Assembly (NCBI GenBank): GCA_949987705.1
Contig: OX465282.1
Span: 9,164,501-9,228,500, forward strand
DNA from: Thereva unica
Taxonomy: Eukaryota > Arthropoda > Insecta > Diptera > Therevidae
Direction: 5' to 3'
DNA length: 64,000 bases
The translations under genes were made by a program, and so were the position numbers. Below, one piece after another: positions 9,665-20,029 of the stretch. Positions within the stretch are counted from its first letter, which is position 1; every line of letters starts with the position of its first letter. The notes beneath the pieces were generated by a model that was not told the DNA's origin, did no database searches, and saw only the letters and a program-made list of their open reading frames with translations.

Positions 9665-10905
9665 GTAAAGAATGGTACTTTTGTATGATATTAAAGATCA
9701 CTCGATGTAATTTAACTTTTTGATGGGTTTTATGTTGGAAAAAAGTACCTCTAAATGCTTGTATAATAATTCCTAGTAAAATCATGAATAATTTTATATA
9801 TTTTTGTACGAATGGTGGCCATCCTTTGAAATTTTCCTCCTACACAAACAAATACATCTCAGAAATATCTTTCACTACACAGCGATTTATTTCATACATT
9901 AAATTCACATCATCATCAGATTCTTTCCCAAAAAGAAAACTCAATCCAACGAACGCATCCATTAAACCCTTATGGGGCATACCCTATAGTTCAAATGAAT
10001 CCTGCCATTTTTTTTTTTGGAAATATTATGCCCCAAAGGAAAATTTCATAAATGTTAATAAAAATCTCCGAAGTGAAAATGCTCCTCACAAGGACTCGAT
10101 TTCACTTTAAATAAAACGAAGAGAACAGATTTCTCGACCAACGGATCAATACCACCCACGAGAAATAACTTGAGGCTTCTCAGGGGCCATCGTACCTAAT
10201 AACTTAAGGCATCTGCCTATGCCGAACTCCAAGGAGAAGGTCTGGTGCGTCTTTTCTCCATCCTCTGCCGTCGTCGCCAAGCTGTTTCTGATCACTTGAG
10301 CCACGCTTTATTAATTTATTCTGTGGCTTCACGGCAAAGTGAATTCTCTAAACTTCTCTGAAATTTGTTTGTAAAATGGTAATTAAATTGTTCCACAGAT
10401 TTTGGTTATATTTGACATGTGGTGTGCTGGTGGCTTCACGGCATATGGGAAAGTTGTAACAGATTTCAAGACAAGTCTTAATGATGGCTGACGCGGTATT
10501 ATTCTAGAGATTAACTAATTTTATAGGGTGTTTAAGGTGTTAGGTGTGCTACCTCCAGGTGGTTTCGTATAATATATTTGTTTGAATCCGATTCAGCGTA
10601 ATGAGGGACTTCTGTTCATGGTAACTTATTCTTACCGACTTTTAAGTAAATTTTCTTAATATAGAATCGCATCAAACTTGAAAAACTTTCACCCATTTGT
10701 GTCGAATATAAACCGCCATCGAGTTTAAGCATTTTGTTTTACTTTATCAATACGTGTCAAAGAATGGTTTCCTCTGCTTCAACCGATGGTTATATCAAGC
10801 ATACTGTACTGTATCCTTATCTCTTCATTTTCGAGCCCTCCATCAAGTTGTTTAAAGCATTCTCTATAACTATCTCTCCAGGCACCGTCACTTGGAAACT
10901 TCTTT
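9665..10905. other. No gene recognised
   Basis: AT-rich sequence. A 108-codon frame at 9784-10110 is low-complexity with no family resemblance. GTGGCTTCACGGCA occurs twice (about 10322 and 10430) as a short direct repeat. Nothing else is supported. Confidence 0.3.
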
Positions 10906-11262
10906 TTGACGTGACAACGTCTATTAAATCGGTTTAAGATAGGACGCGCGTGTGAAAATGTCCCGCACAATGTCCCGCACACAAAAAAAATCATATCTCC
11001 GCCCCCATACATGTTAGGGGGGTGGTTAATGGCTCAAAATTTTCGTTAATTTATCCTCTACACGGGAAAAATACATTCATTCACCTTATTGACGTGACAA
11101 CGTCTATTAAATCGGTTTAAGATAGGACGCGCGTGTGAAAATGTCCCGCACACAAAAAAAAATTTGCTTCGAAATATATAATTTATTAATTGAGAAAATA
11201 ATACAAAACGTAATAACAGACGTTGTCACGTTCAAATTAATAGACGTTGTCACGTTAAAATA
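10906..11262. mobile_element. Repeat element built on GACGTGACAACGTCTATTAA, direct and inverted copies
   Basis: An ~80-bp unit starting GACGTGACAACGTCTATTAA, continuing through AGATAGGACGCGCGTGTG and ending GTCCCGCACACAAAAAAA, occurs at 10908 and again, almost identical, at 11091. The same first word occurs inverted twice at 11219-11258 (GACGTTGTCACGTT). The arrangement looks like a DNA element with doubled terminal motifs. No transposase is present and the class is unknown. Confidence 0.55.
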
Positions 11263-11336
11263 CGGACGTGATACTTCACATCCAAGACCATTAATTTTTT
11301 TTCAATTGAACTCCTATCATACAGCAATGGCCTCAG

Positions 11337-11460
11337 GACTTCGGTAGTCTAGAGGTAAGGCGCCCGACTACTATCCCAGAGGTCCCAGGTTCGAATCCCG
11401 CCCAGCCCCACGGTCCTTCGCTTTCTCACCCACATAACTTCCCTTCTGTCTATGTCAATA
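11337..11460 (+). mobile_element. tRNA-derived SINE, truncated copy (head only)
   Basis: Pol III internal promoter boxes are present: A box TAGTCTAGAGGTAAGG (11345-11360) and B box GGTTCGAATCC (11388-11398). They are followed by CCACGGTCCTTCGC as in the fuller copies at 25813 and 45441. The 3' body seen in those copies is missing after about 11460. Confidence 0.75.
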
Positions 11461-11904
11461 ATGTCTTGCAATCGGGGCTGAACGTCATCACACAACCCAT
11501 CGCACGATGTTCATATCGGGGAGCAATGGAGGCTTTTAGCAGTGCCAAAGTATCTGGCGCAGGGTTCAAAGTGGTTTGGCATTGGAACTACACCATTCCT
11601 TCTTTTTTTGGTATGACCGGAAAACCTCTGCTGCACCTGAAGGCAGAATATCAGTGAATGCGCAACATTTTCTTGTGGTAGTGAGGCAATGTCTGTTTTA
11701 CTTTTGTACGATTAAGATAAATATTGCTTGTATCTCAAATCGTTCAGCCTAATCTCATGTCCTTTCCTACACAGAGTTATGAGAAACACGTGCTTTGCCA
11801 ATCTTACATTAGAGTCTTCGAAAATATCACTGCCTGGTCGTTATTCTGCAGGCTCTTCAGAAATTCCTCCTGATCATACCAAGCAGAAATGGTGTCACAA
11901 CTAC

Positions 11905-13075
11905 TCATGTAGTGCAGGAATAATATATGGTCTGAAAAGGTTTTCCCAGCAGCAAGATGGAGATTCCAGGCGTTTTGAAAGAACGACGTTTACTTCTATT
12001 CCCTCCAAAACCATGGAGACGATAATCAACAATAAGCTTATAGGATATCTAGAATCCAACCGAGATATAAACGACAAACAGTATGGCTTCCGAGGGGGGC
12101 CCCCCAGGGATCAATTTTATCACCTGCTTTATTCCTTATCTTTATAAATGACGCACTTGTTAGTTTCGCTGACGACGGTACCCAGCGTTACTCTTACGGC
12201 TTCGATAAGCTAAGACAATCAGGCGCCAGATTCTGTCTTGATAATCGTGAACGAATGTCCAACTCCATAAATAAAGACATTGAACTCATTCTAGGTTGGG
12301 GAAGCCAGCAATCCCACCAAAACCAAGTAGTCTTATCTCCAAAAAAAGTCCAGCGCCTATCCATCCGTGTTAGTGGATCGCGTTGAACTAAAGGTCGACC
12401 AATCCTTTAACATCTTAGGGGTGATATTAGCCAAAGACTTGCGAAGGAATGACCACATAGTCCAAATCGCCAAACAAGCATCGCAGAGCTTGGGGTTTCT
12501 CAACAGGTGTAAGTTCCTACTCCATCGGCTCGTGCTGGAATATGCAAGTCCTACATTCGTCCGCGTCTCGAATACAACTCTCTCATTTGGGGCGGCGCTC
12601 CGATTGCCACCTTGGCGTGGTAAGATAAAGTACAAAAATGGGCGGTGACGACGCCGTTTGCTTCACCATCGACCCCTTGAGCCACTGTAGGAATGTAGCA
12701 GAACTGACAAAATTATATTATTACTATCATAGCGAGTGTTCCTCCGAAATAAACGATCTTCTGCCTCCACGGCAATCGTCTCATTGTCTCCACCTGCAAA
12801 ACTAGCAGTTCGCATTCTACAAACTAGTAATTCGTTTCTAAATAGAACAACTCGACTGTGGAACAGACTTTCGCAGTCAGGATTTCCGAACTCCTACAAC
12901 ATCCAAGAGTTCAAATGCAGGATTCATCGCCACCTTCTTTAACACCCTTCCGAATCGTCATAACCCTTAATCTATTTCCCTCTCGTACTAAGCTTACTGA
13001 TAGACATTGCACCATAACATAACAAACGACTTAACGGGCTGGTAGCACAAAGGGTGTTTCCTGAGCTTATAACTG
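11905..13075 (+). pseudogene. LINE (METIIN-group) RT fragment with internal deletion, plus 3'UTR
   Basis: RT entry reads PSKTMETIINNKLIGYLESN then NDKQYGFR. Directly after this the sequence jumps to the GDQF/ILSPALFLIFIND-type block and FADD, so the central palm with the first catalytic Asp is deleted (junction about 12095). It goes on with NSINKDIELILGWG, FNILGVILAKDLRRNDHIV, SLGFLNRC, LEYNSLIWGGAP and ends NRTTRLWNRLSQSGF then YNIQEFKCRIHRHLL at 12942. Many frame changes are present. The 3'UTR runs to an A-rich end near 13075. The same group occurs at 18723, 20030-21410, 24500, 26815 and 63833. Confidence 0.8.
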
Positions 13076-13561
13076 CCACATAAAAAACAAAAAAACCAGT
13101 CGATATACAGGGTGTATCAGCTAAAATGTCGAAACGCCTGGCTGTGGAGAGATCTTGGATAGACGAACAAAAATCGTAGGGGTGGGGAAATCATAACGGT
13201 TTAGCCGCTAGGGCGTTTTGGAACTTTTTTGGTAGAGGTTACCCTGTATTTTTGTAACCCTATTAGATATTTTCATGAGTGAGGCAGCAGTCTACGCAGA
13301 ATACTCCCACCTATCTAAAACTGTAAATGTCAAGGGGTCAACCCCGCCAACGTCCAAAGTTAAGAGTCAACGTAGCATAATAGTTGTTAGACATTTTTCA
13401 TAGGAAATTGTCCAAGCTTTCCAATTAAGTAAAAAAAAATATTGGTTAGTTACGTATTTTTTGGAGAAAAATGTGGTTGAAGTGGAAGTTTTAGTGAAAA
13501 AAATACAAAATTTTGACTTTGAAGACTCATGACTTTGGACGTTGCGTTGGTGGGTTGACCC

Positions 13562-15201
13562 TGTGGCGTATTTACCCTAGGGCCATGGGGGCGGCAAGCT
13601 GTAAGAGGCGGCGCTAGCTGCTACCATGCTTACCACTAGAAGCCTTTAATAAGACATTAGTAGGAACAACTTCAGGAGGCTAAATATTTTTCTTTCAGTG
13701 TAAACTCAACCCTGATATAACAAATGTAGATCAACTTTCGCTAATTGTGAGATTTGCTCAAGATAATGCACAGCTAATTGAACGATTCCTCTGTTTTTTC
13801 CAAACACTGGTCATAAAGCAGGAGATATGTTGCTGGCCGTTAAAGACACCTTTGAAATTCTGAATATCGACATTAACAATAATTATAGAGGGCAATCTTA
13901 TGACAACGCTAGCAAAATGGCTGGGCAGTATAATGGCTTACAGGCTAAAATTAAAGAGAAATGTTAGTATGCAACATGCGTGCCTTGCGCTGCACATTCG
14001 TTAAACTCAGAAACCCAGAAGCCACAAAGGTTTTCGGGTTGCTGCAAAATCTATACGTATTTTTTCAGCATCAACGGCGTACAAAATTACTGCAATCTTT
14101 TTTGACTAAGCCTAAAAATGTAACTGTGAAAAATTTGTCAGCTACCCGATGGTCAGCCAGGGACGATGCTTGTGCCAGTCTTAATAAAGATTAGAATGAT
14201 ATAATAGCCGCCCTTGAAGCTGTAAAAAGTGGGGCCCACCAAACAGCTTTGGTTAAAAATGAAGCGAAAGGACTATTATCGCAATTAATTTTTTTAGAAA
14301 CGGCTATATTATCGGAATTTTGGGGATCTATACTAAAACAATTTAATATTGTCTCCAAAATTCTTCAAGGTGTCGACACGGACGTAGAGGTAGTTTCCAA
14401 GCGAATCCCTTATGTCTTTTATCGAAAGCAAGCGGGAATCTTTCCTTTTTAGGACGCTGGGAAGAAAAAATCCAACACAGAAGAATACAGGAGTGATCAC
14501 AAGAGAATTGTAAAAAGGAAGAAACGACACGATGAATGTTGTGAGGGGGAAGTATTGCTACAAGGACGTGGCGATTTGAAGGTTAATACTTTTTTCCCAA
14601 TATGCGACCAATTATTGTTGAACGAATTTAGGAGGCGCAAATCATCATATGACGTAGTAACTGCCTATTTTGCATTTTTATGCAAATTGGATGCAATGCC
14701 TGAAGCGAAAGTTAGAGTTAGCGCCATGTAGAATGTATTCTTTTAAAACAATTTTTAATGACTAATGAAAATAAAATGAGCTTAAGCCAACTCAACCTAT
14801 TCATTAAGAACAAGGATTTGAAGAAAGCATTCCAATATATAAATATCGCATTGCGTATACTCCTCTGCACTGCAAATTGTAGTGCAGAATGTTCGTTTTC
14901 CATACTTAAACGAATAAAAAATTATCTTCGTTCCCGGATAAGCGAAGAGCGGTTAAACAATTTAGTCATTCTTAATATAGAAGTGGATTCAACCAAATCT
15001 TTAAATTATGATAGTGTTATTGATGAATTTGTGAACCAATTTTTCCATCGTAAAAAATGTCAAATATTTAATAAATGCTGTTTATTCTTCGGTACCGCGG
15101 ATTTTTTCCATTATCAAAAAAATTTTAGGATTTTTTTTGTTAATATACGGGGCGGCAAATTTTATAGGCCCATGGCGCCAAATTTTAAAATACACCATTG
15201 A
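13562..15201 (+). mobile_element. hAT transposon relic with perfect 8-bp duplication GTTGACCC
   Basis: GTTGACCC occurs at 13554-13561 and 15202-15209, the 8-bp duplication expected of hAT. The ends start TGTGGCGTATTTACCCTAGG and end with a GGCGCCA...TACACCATTGA block, imperfectly inverted; GTGGCGTATTT is typical of this hAT branch. It encodes the transposase relic annotated separately. Its length of 1.6 kb is well below an intact autonomous element of this type, so the 5' part of the gene is probably lost. Confidence 0.85.
13725..15054 (+). pseudogene. hAT-family (ZMYM1-like) transposase relic
   Basis: Recognisable pieces in changing frames: LSLIVRFAQD and ERFLCFF, then DTFEILNIDINNNYRGQSYD followed by NASKMAGQYNGLQAKIKEK. 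This is the RNase-H-like block with the RGQSYDNA motif of ZMYM1/TTF-type hAT transposases. PCAAHSLN, NLSATRWSARDDACASL and LLSQLIFLETAILSEFWGSI follow. The C-terminus reads CSAECSFSILKRIKNYLRSR then ISEERLNNLVILNIE, the hAT dimerisation region. Multiple stops and frameshifts make it nonfunctional. The N-terminal zinc finger is not seen. Confidence 0.85.
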
Positions 15202-15353
15202 GTTGACCCCTTGACTTTGACTAGTTTCAAAACGCCCTAGCGGCTAAACCGCTATGATCCCCCTCCCTACCCCCCACCCAAACGATTTTTTGTTGGTCTA
15301 TCCAAGACCTATCCACAGCCAGGCGTTTCGACATTTTAGCTGATACACCCTCT

Positions 15354-17413
15354 ATGTACTAATTGGCGCTTGACTATTTTATGAGTTTGTAGGTGAAATG
15401 CGTGTTGTTGAAGGACTTCTAGAAAACCCTACTTGCTTGAATCGTTTGTGGAGGTCGTTTGGTGAAAAACTCGAAAATTGTGGTTTGAAGGATTAAAACT
15501 TGGTTACATAGAACGAGTCTCATTACCATTGTTATGCTTAGAAGCGATTGTAAGGGAAAAGGCAGGGATTTTTTTAAACAGGGGAGAAAAAACGAAAGTT
15601 ATCTAGCTTGGAAAATTGGAAAGACGTCGGACTATGCCGCAGAGTTAATTTGAACTCCGAACTTCAGTTTTTCTGATAGTAATTGGCAGCTTTAACCCCT
15701 AATCTACCGGGGTCGGCTAACGAAATACTGCTCAAACCTTCCAAAGGGCTCCTCAACGAAGCTACAAGATATTGGTCTAGTCTACTAAGCCATTATACAT
15801 ATTTGCCTTTATTTAAAGAAAATAAAAAATGGTAAACAATATAGTATATGTGATTAATTTTGCACAATTATTTTCCTATATTTTTTTTGGTGGGTTTTCT
15901 TGTCCGATTATTTGTTTAAGCCACTTTAGATCCCGATTACATTTAAACGAACTGAAATGGTTCCTAATGTCGAACAGTCCAATCTTGGCACAAATATTTA
16001 CATTTGTGTCCAAAGATAATTTCAAAACCAGTGAACCTTTCTAAATTTCCTACGAACACCCATTAAAACCCTCAATATGTAATTGTCCAAGTAATTCTTA
16101 ACCTAAACCTCACCCAAAAGTATCTTTCTGTTTCCCCAGAACAAATTCTTTCATCTCCTCCAGAGCTACCTAAGTGGTAGCGCAAACAACAACATCCGAC
16201 AAGCCCAATGGAACAAGTAGCCATTTCGTTTCGTTCCACCCCGGCCCCCGGATAATTAATAAATCCAACAAAACATTTAGCGCACCTCATTAAATTTCCA
16301 ACGGCCCATTATCGAGCCAGGACTCCTGGAGGATCTGCCCCAAATCTAAATCCGAATTACGAGCATGCACCGGGCCCAGACAAGCTGCGGTCCCTCGAGC
16401 CTATGCACCACCGTAGGACCGTAAGCTCCCAGAGAAGACAGATAAAAGGCACCTCGAGGGCTCCATTGCATGTGGCTAGCCGCACTCAAGGTATTTACAG
16501 TCAGGCCCCAGGTAGGTGCCTCCGAAAGGAGGAAGGAAGTCAGGTGAGGTGTGATTACATATTTAAGAAGGAAATCTGATATCAGAACGTGAGTGAGCCT
16601 GCAAACTATCGTGAGGAAAGTGCCCGGTTATGCTGCGACGTTAACTACGCTGGCAGCCGGTCGGTTGCCATGATAGCAGCCAAGTTGGATGAAGTATATG
16701 ACCTGGGACTGCGCAGGACTTGGGGATGTTGGGGCTACTCCCGCACACCAGGGTAGAGTTCTTTTTTTGTTGTTGCTGTGAAGGGGGGAATTGAAGGAAG
16801 TTGTTTGTGGTTGTTGCGCTTCTCTTGGCTCGATGTTCATCTCCACATAACCATAGTGTATCTTTGCGGAGATTCCCATTTTGTATCGTGGTTGCTGTTT
16901 CCATGTGGCAAGCAGGGAATTGTGACTTCAGGATCAGGGTTTACGAACTTAATTTCCGTTATTGCTGTAAGGAAACGTTCTCAAGTATATGTATGTAATG
17001 TGGGCTTGTCGTGGCTGGTATAGTTTCTTTTTGGTTTGTTTGGTTTTAAAGCCGCACTTAGAAATACTTTTGGCATAAATCTTATCCCTTATAAGAGTAT
17101 CATTTGTTCATTTTTCAAGTAAGAGACGAAGAGTAAACTAAAAAATAAAAATGCATTTGGACTTCCGATGGGAGCCCCCGGTGGACACTCTGTTTTGGTT
17201 TATAGTCCAATGCCTCAAATGGTGCAAGTTGTTTTTGATTTAGCAAGGAAATACACATATACCTATCTGCAGAGGAGCTTCATCGTTCTTGAGTCTTCTA
17301 ACAAAATAACGACCCAAAGCAAGCATAGTTGCGTACGTACTAAAACAGTTCATTCGATATAATAGTCGTTGAAGCTGAACCCCAATGAACATTTATGGAA
17401 CCATTTATAGGGA
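15354..17413. other. No gene recognised
   Basis: No coding similarity could be read in either strand. 16060-16520 is more GC-rich. 16628-17023 has overlapping short frames on both strands, none with a motif. This may include unique host sequence. Confidence 0.3.
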
Positions 17414-17994
17414 CAGCGAGCACTAATAACAAGAGTGATGAGCTAGAACAAATTTTTAAAAATGTTTCATTGCCCTTGAAATCAGCTGATAAAAATTTCA
17501 ATAGGAGTGAAAAAGTCAAAATGAACAAAGAAGTAATATCTATGATAAAAGAAGGCAGAATTACTTAGCCACTAAACGCAGCGTATGTGAAAGAAAGATA
17601 AAAAATGAAGGGGAAGTGGCTGGAATGTATATTATAAGATTCCCGCCTTTTTTAATTGACAATACAAGTGCATTCGTACGCCCAAAACAACAATACATGT
17701 GCATTCGTAAGCCAAAATCGCTATACCAACACGAAATGTTTACCCATCAAATTACTGCTCTGTTCCAGTTTTGCTTCCATTTGAATGTAAACATTCCAGT
17801 AGGGGAATCAAGGAACATCTTCTGTTTCTTTCGTAATAATGTATTTTTTGCATAAGATGTATTTCCATCGCGCGTTTGTTATTATTTTTTTGACATTTTT
17901 GCTTAATGTTATTTCTAATCTCTTCTTTCATATGTTTAACTCTTTTACTTGTCCTTGAGCTCTACCTAATCACTCTTGTTATTAGTGCTCGCTG
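17414..17994. mobile_element. 581-bp hAT-type MITE
   Basis: The ends CAGCGAGCACTAATAACAAG (left, 17414) and the inverse ending TAGTGCTCGCTG (right, 17994) match over about 28 bp through GAGTGAT. The start CAG is hAT-like. The flanks TATAGGGA and ATAGGGAT share 7 bp, consistent with an old 8-bp duplication. Inside, ACAATACA-GTGCATTCGTA occurs twice (about 17659 and 17690). There is no coding. Confidence 0.7.
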
Positions 17995-18432
17995 ATAGGG
18001 ATAGGATCGGAAAGACGACCTTTCCTGAGAGGTGATTTTGAAGAAAGTAATTTCCGAAGAATGCGAATTTCTCCCAATGTATTTCTCGTAACCTAGGTAA
18101 AACTATGATCGCCAAACTAGAGGAAGTTCTTAGAGTTTAAGACAAGAGTAGTAGTCGGTTCGGAGGCTGCAGAGCGTCTGCATCGAAGTATATGTTCTGT
18201 AAGGCACATTAAAGGATCGGCAGTGGTGTATTTAAAGCTGAACTCTTTAGTATTAAGGATCATCTCAAATTCTACACTTCCTGTAAGTTTTTAGTTGACG
18301 ATCGTGTCCCTTATTTTGGAAAGAATGGAGGAAATTGCTATTGGGCGCAAGTTTTTTTTGTGGGAGTTCTAAGCTCAGGAGTCATCCTATTAGTCCGTTA
18401 TGACGTTTGTCAAGTCATGGTGCAGTAAGCTT
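17995..18432. other. No gene recognised; LINE 3' flank
   Basis: This lies between the hAT-type MITE and the minisatellite. It may hold the distal 3'UTR of the minus-strand LINE, but no motif supports this. Confidence 0.25.
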
Positions 18433-18722
18433 AGTAATAGGTTAAGGTTTATCCGGGTTCCGGGAGGGAGTAATAGGTTAAGGTTTATCCGGGTTCCGAG
18501 GGAGAGTAATAGGTTAAGGTTTATCCGGGTTCCGGGGGGGGGGAGTAATAGGTTAAGGTTTATCCGGGTTCCGGGGGGGAGTAATAGGTTAAGGTTTATC
18601 CGGGTTCCGAGGGGGAGTAATAGGTTAAGGTTTATCCGGGTTCCGGGGGGGGAGGGAGTAATAGGTTAAGGTTTATCCGGGTTCTGGGGGGGAGTAATAG
18701 GTTAAGGTTTATCCGGGTTCTA
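18433..18722 (+). repeat. Minisatellite, 8 copies of a ~36-bp unit
   Basis: The unit AGTAATAGGTTAAGGTTTAT followed by CCGGGTTCC and a G-run of variable length is repeated eight times. The core is almost invariant and the G-run differs (about 35-39 bp). On the plus strand it gives an apparent 89-codon frame of repeated NRLRFIRVPGG, an artefact. It directly abuts the C-terminus of the minus-strand LINE, so it lies in that LINE's 3'UTR. Single diverged versions of the same segment (AACCTATT / AATCTATT) follow the stop in the copies at 12943 and about 63815. Confidence 0.9.
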
Positions 18723-19012
18723 GAAGGTAGCGATGAACCTTGCGTTTGAGCTCTTGGATATTGTATCTGCTCGGAAATACTGACTGCGAAATACTAGTTT
18801 GTAGAGTGCGTGAAGGGGGGGTGGCAGGTAAGGTAAAGTGATGAGTGCGCTGATCTAGTGTTCAAGATTGCCGTGGAGGCAAGAGAGCGTTTATTTCGGT
18901 GGAACAGTTGCTATGCTAGTAGCGATAAATTTTTTTCATTGCTGCTACGTTCCTACAATGGTTCAAAAGGTCGATGGTGTAGCAAACGGCGTTGTCACCG
19001 ATAAGTTTTAGG
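18723..19012 (-). pseudogene. LINE (METIIN-group) RT C-terminus
   Basis: Minus-strand translation reads KRALKLIGDN, LLNHCRNVAA, NCSTEINALLPPRQS and, after frame changes, TSISQSVFPSRYNIQELKRK then VHRYLL. This matches the C-terminal ends at 12942 and 63833 residue by residue. It is the 3' end of the same LINE copy whose 5' part lies at 20030-21410; the middle is missing. Confidence 0.8.
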
Positions 19013-19215
19013 GCCCTTTTTGAAGTAAAACTTCTTAGCCCAAAAATTTACATGGCACTGAATTAGTTTTATTCGCATCACGCTCTCATATGTATGTACA
19101 TTGAAAAATCGACAGATTTTTTTAATACGCTGGGAAATGGGAAGGACGGGACACCAGAGGCAAAGAAAGTCGAGGGTCTGCGTGCAACAGTTCACATGCG
19201 CTCTACCTTACTGCA
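19013..19215 (+). pseudogene. Jockey-type LINE C-terminal scrap, plus strand
   Basis: The stretch CTTTTT-AAGTAAAACT-CTT through ATGGGAAGGACGGG and CTTACTGCATAGAT matches 37792-37960, where it is the end of a plus-strand LINE (RSFFK-NYF type reading). It is inserted tail-to-tail against the minus-strand LINE end at 19012. Confidence 0.5.
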
Positions 19216-19263
19216 TAGATTTTCTGGGGTATGTTTGCTACGTTAAGTACTCATCTTTACTTT

Positions 19264-19439
19264 AGTGATGAGCAAAAATGGTCTTGTTCTTGCAGTCTTG
19301 TCTTGTTCTTGCACATTTAGCAAGACCAAGAACAAGACTTAGTTATACTTGCAATAACAAGAACAATACCGACTGAACAAGAACAAGACAAGACCAAGAC
19401 TAGATTAGTCTTGTCTTGTTCTTGCGTTTGCTGTTCACT
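19264..19439. mobile_element. Foldback element with AAGAC/GTCTT words, copy 1
   Basis: The ends AGTGATGAGCAAAA and TTTGCTGTTCACT are inverted. The interior consists almost wholly of CTTGTCTTGTTCTTGC and its reverse complement around CACATTTAGCAAGACC. A longer relative lies at 27084-27476. It is noncoding and strongly self-complementary. Confidence 0.7.
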
Positions 19440-19442
19440 ACT

Positions 19443-19920
19443 TTTCTTGCTGTGCCATCAGGAGTACCGCGGGCTCCATTCTCGGACCTTTGCGCTACAC
19501 ATTATTCACGAATTATATGTTTAGTGTCATCCGAAACTGCTGTTTTGACTTCTTTGCTGATGATACCCAAGTATACATATACCTCATCTTCATTTGATAA
19601 ACTAGGTGAATGAATTGAAAGAGTGAATGGTGACTTGACCAATATTTCAAGCTGGCCGTCTAATAACTATCTTCGACTCAATACAAATAAGTCCGTGGCC
19701 GTCGCTCAGTTAATACTCATGAGCTAAATCGTATCACGATTGATAATACTCGACTATATATTGTGAATAAGGCTATGAACTTGGGGGGTATTGTGGTGAA
19801 CTCTCCGATTCTTAGTACAGTTTATTGTTTCCTTCGTAGGTTATGGTTAATTGGTAAAATCCTACCTCAGTCATGCATAAGACTGGTAAAAAACCTCATC
19901 ATGTCCCATTTTCTGTACGT
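19443..19920 (+). pseudogene. Jockey-type LINE RT core fragment
   Basis: The reading GSILGPLRYTLFTNYM then FADDTQVYIY is the RT palm with the catalytic DD pair. It is followed by LTNISSWPSNNYLRLNTNKS and SHFLYVAF-type C-terminal remains. Stops and frame changes are present. It resembles the jockey-type copies at 31915 and 50582 more than the METIIN-group LINE around it. Confidence 0.7.
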
Positions 19921-20029
19921 AGCTTTTAATAACTACATTACTATGTAGCTTTTAATAACTACATTAGATTCTCTTTTGGCTTACGACGAAATGCCCATGC
20001 TTCCCCTAATTGCAAATTTCTGTGTACTT

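Larger units (their letters stand above)
13108..15353. mobile_element. Mariner-like MITE with ~125-bp inverted ends and TA duplication, carrying later insertions
   Basis: The left end (13108-13230) starts CAGGGTGTATCAGCTAAAAT and goes through GGCTGTGGA and TTTAGCCGCTAGGGCGTTTT. The right end (15218-15353) is its inverted copy with scattered differences. Both outer edges abut TA, the duplication made by Tc1/mariner elements. A second inverted pair (GTCAAGGGGTCAACCC at 13329; GGTTGACCCCTTGAC across the hAT break) lies inside. It therefore appears to hold a second small palindromic element, itself opened by the hAT relic. Confidence 0.7.

Noticed and set aside
16628..17023. Overlapping frames on both strands
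   Set aside because: Four frames of similar length in different phases, none with a motif; typical of chance openness.
18400..18669. 89-codon frame encoding repeated NRLRFIRVPGG
   Set aside because: Produced by the 36-bp minisatellite; unit length divisible by three only keeps the frame open.
18433..18722. CRISPR-like array
   Set aside because: Units are contiguous without unique spacers and the genome is eukaryotic.
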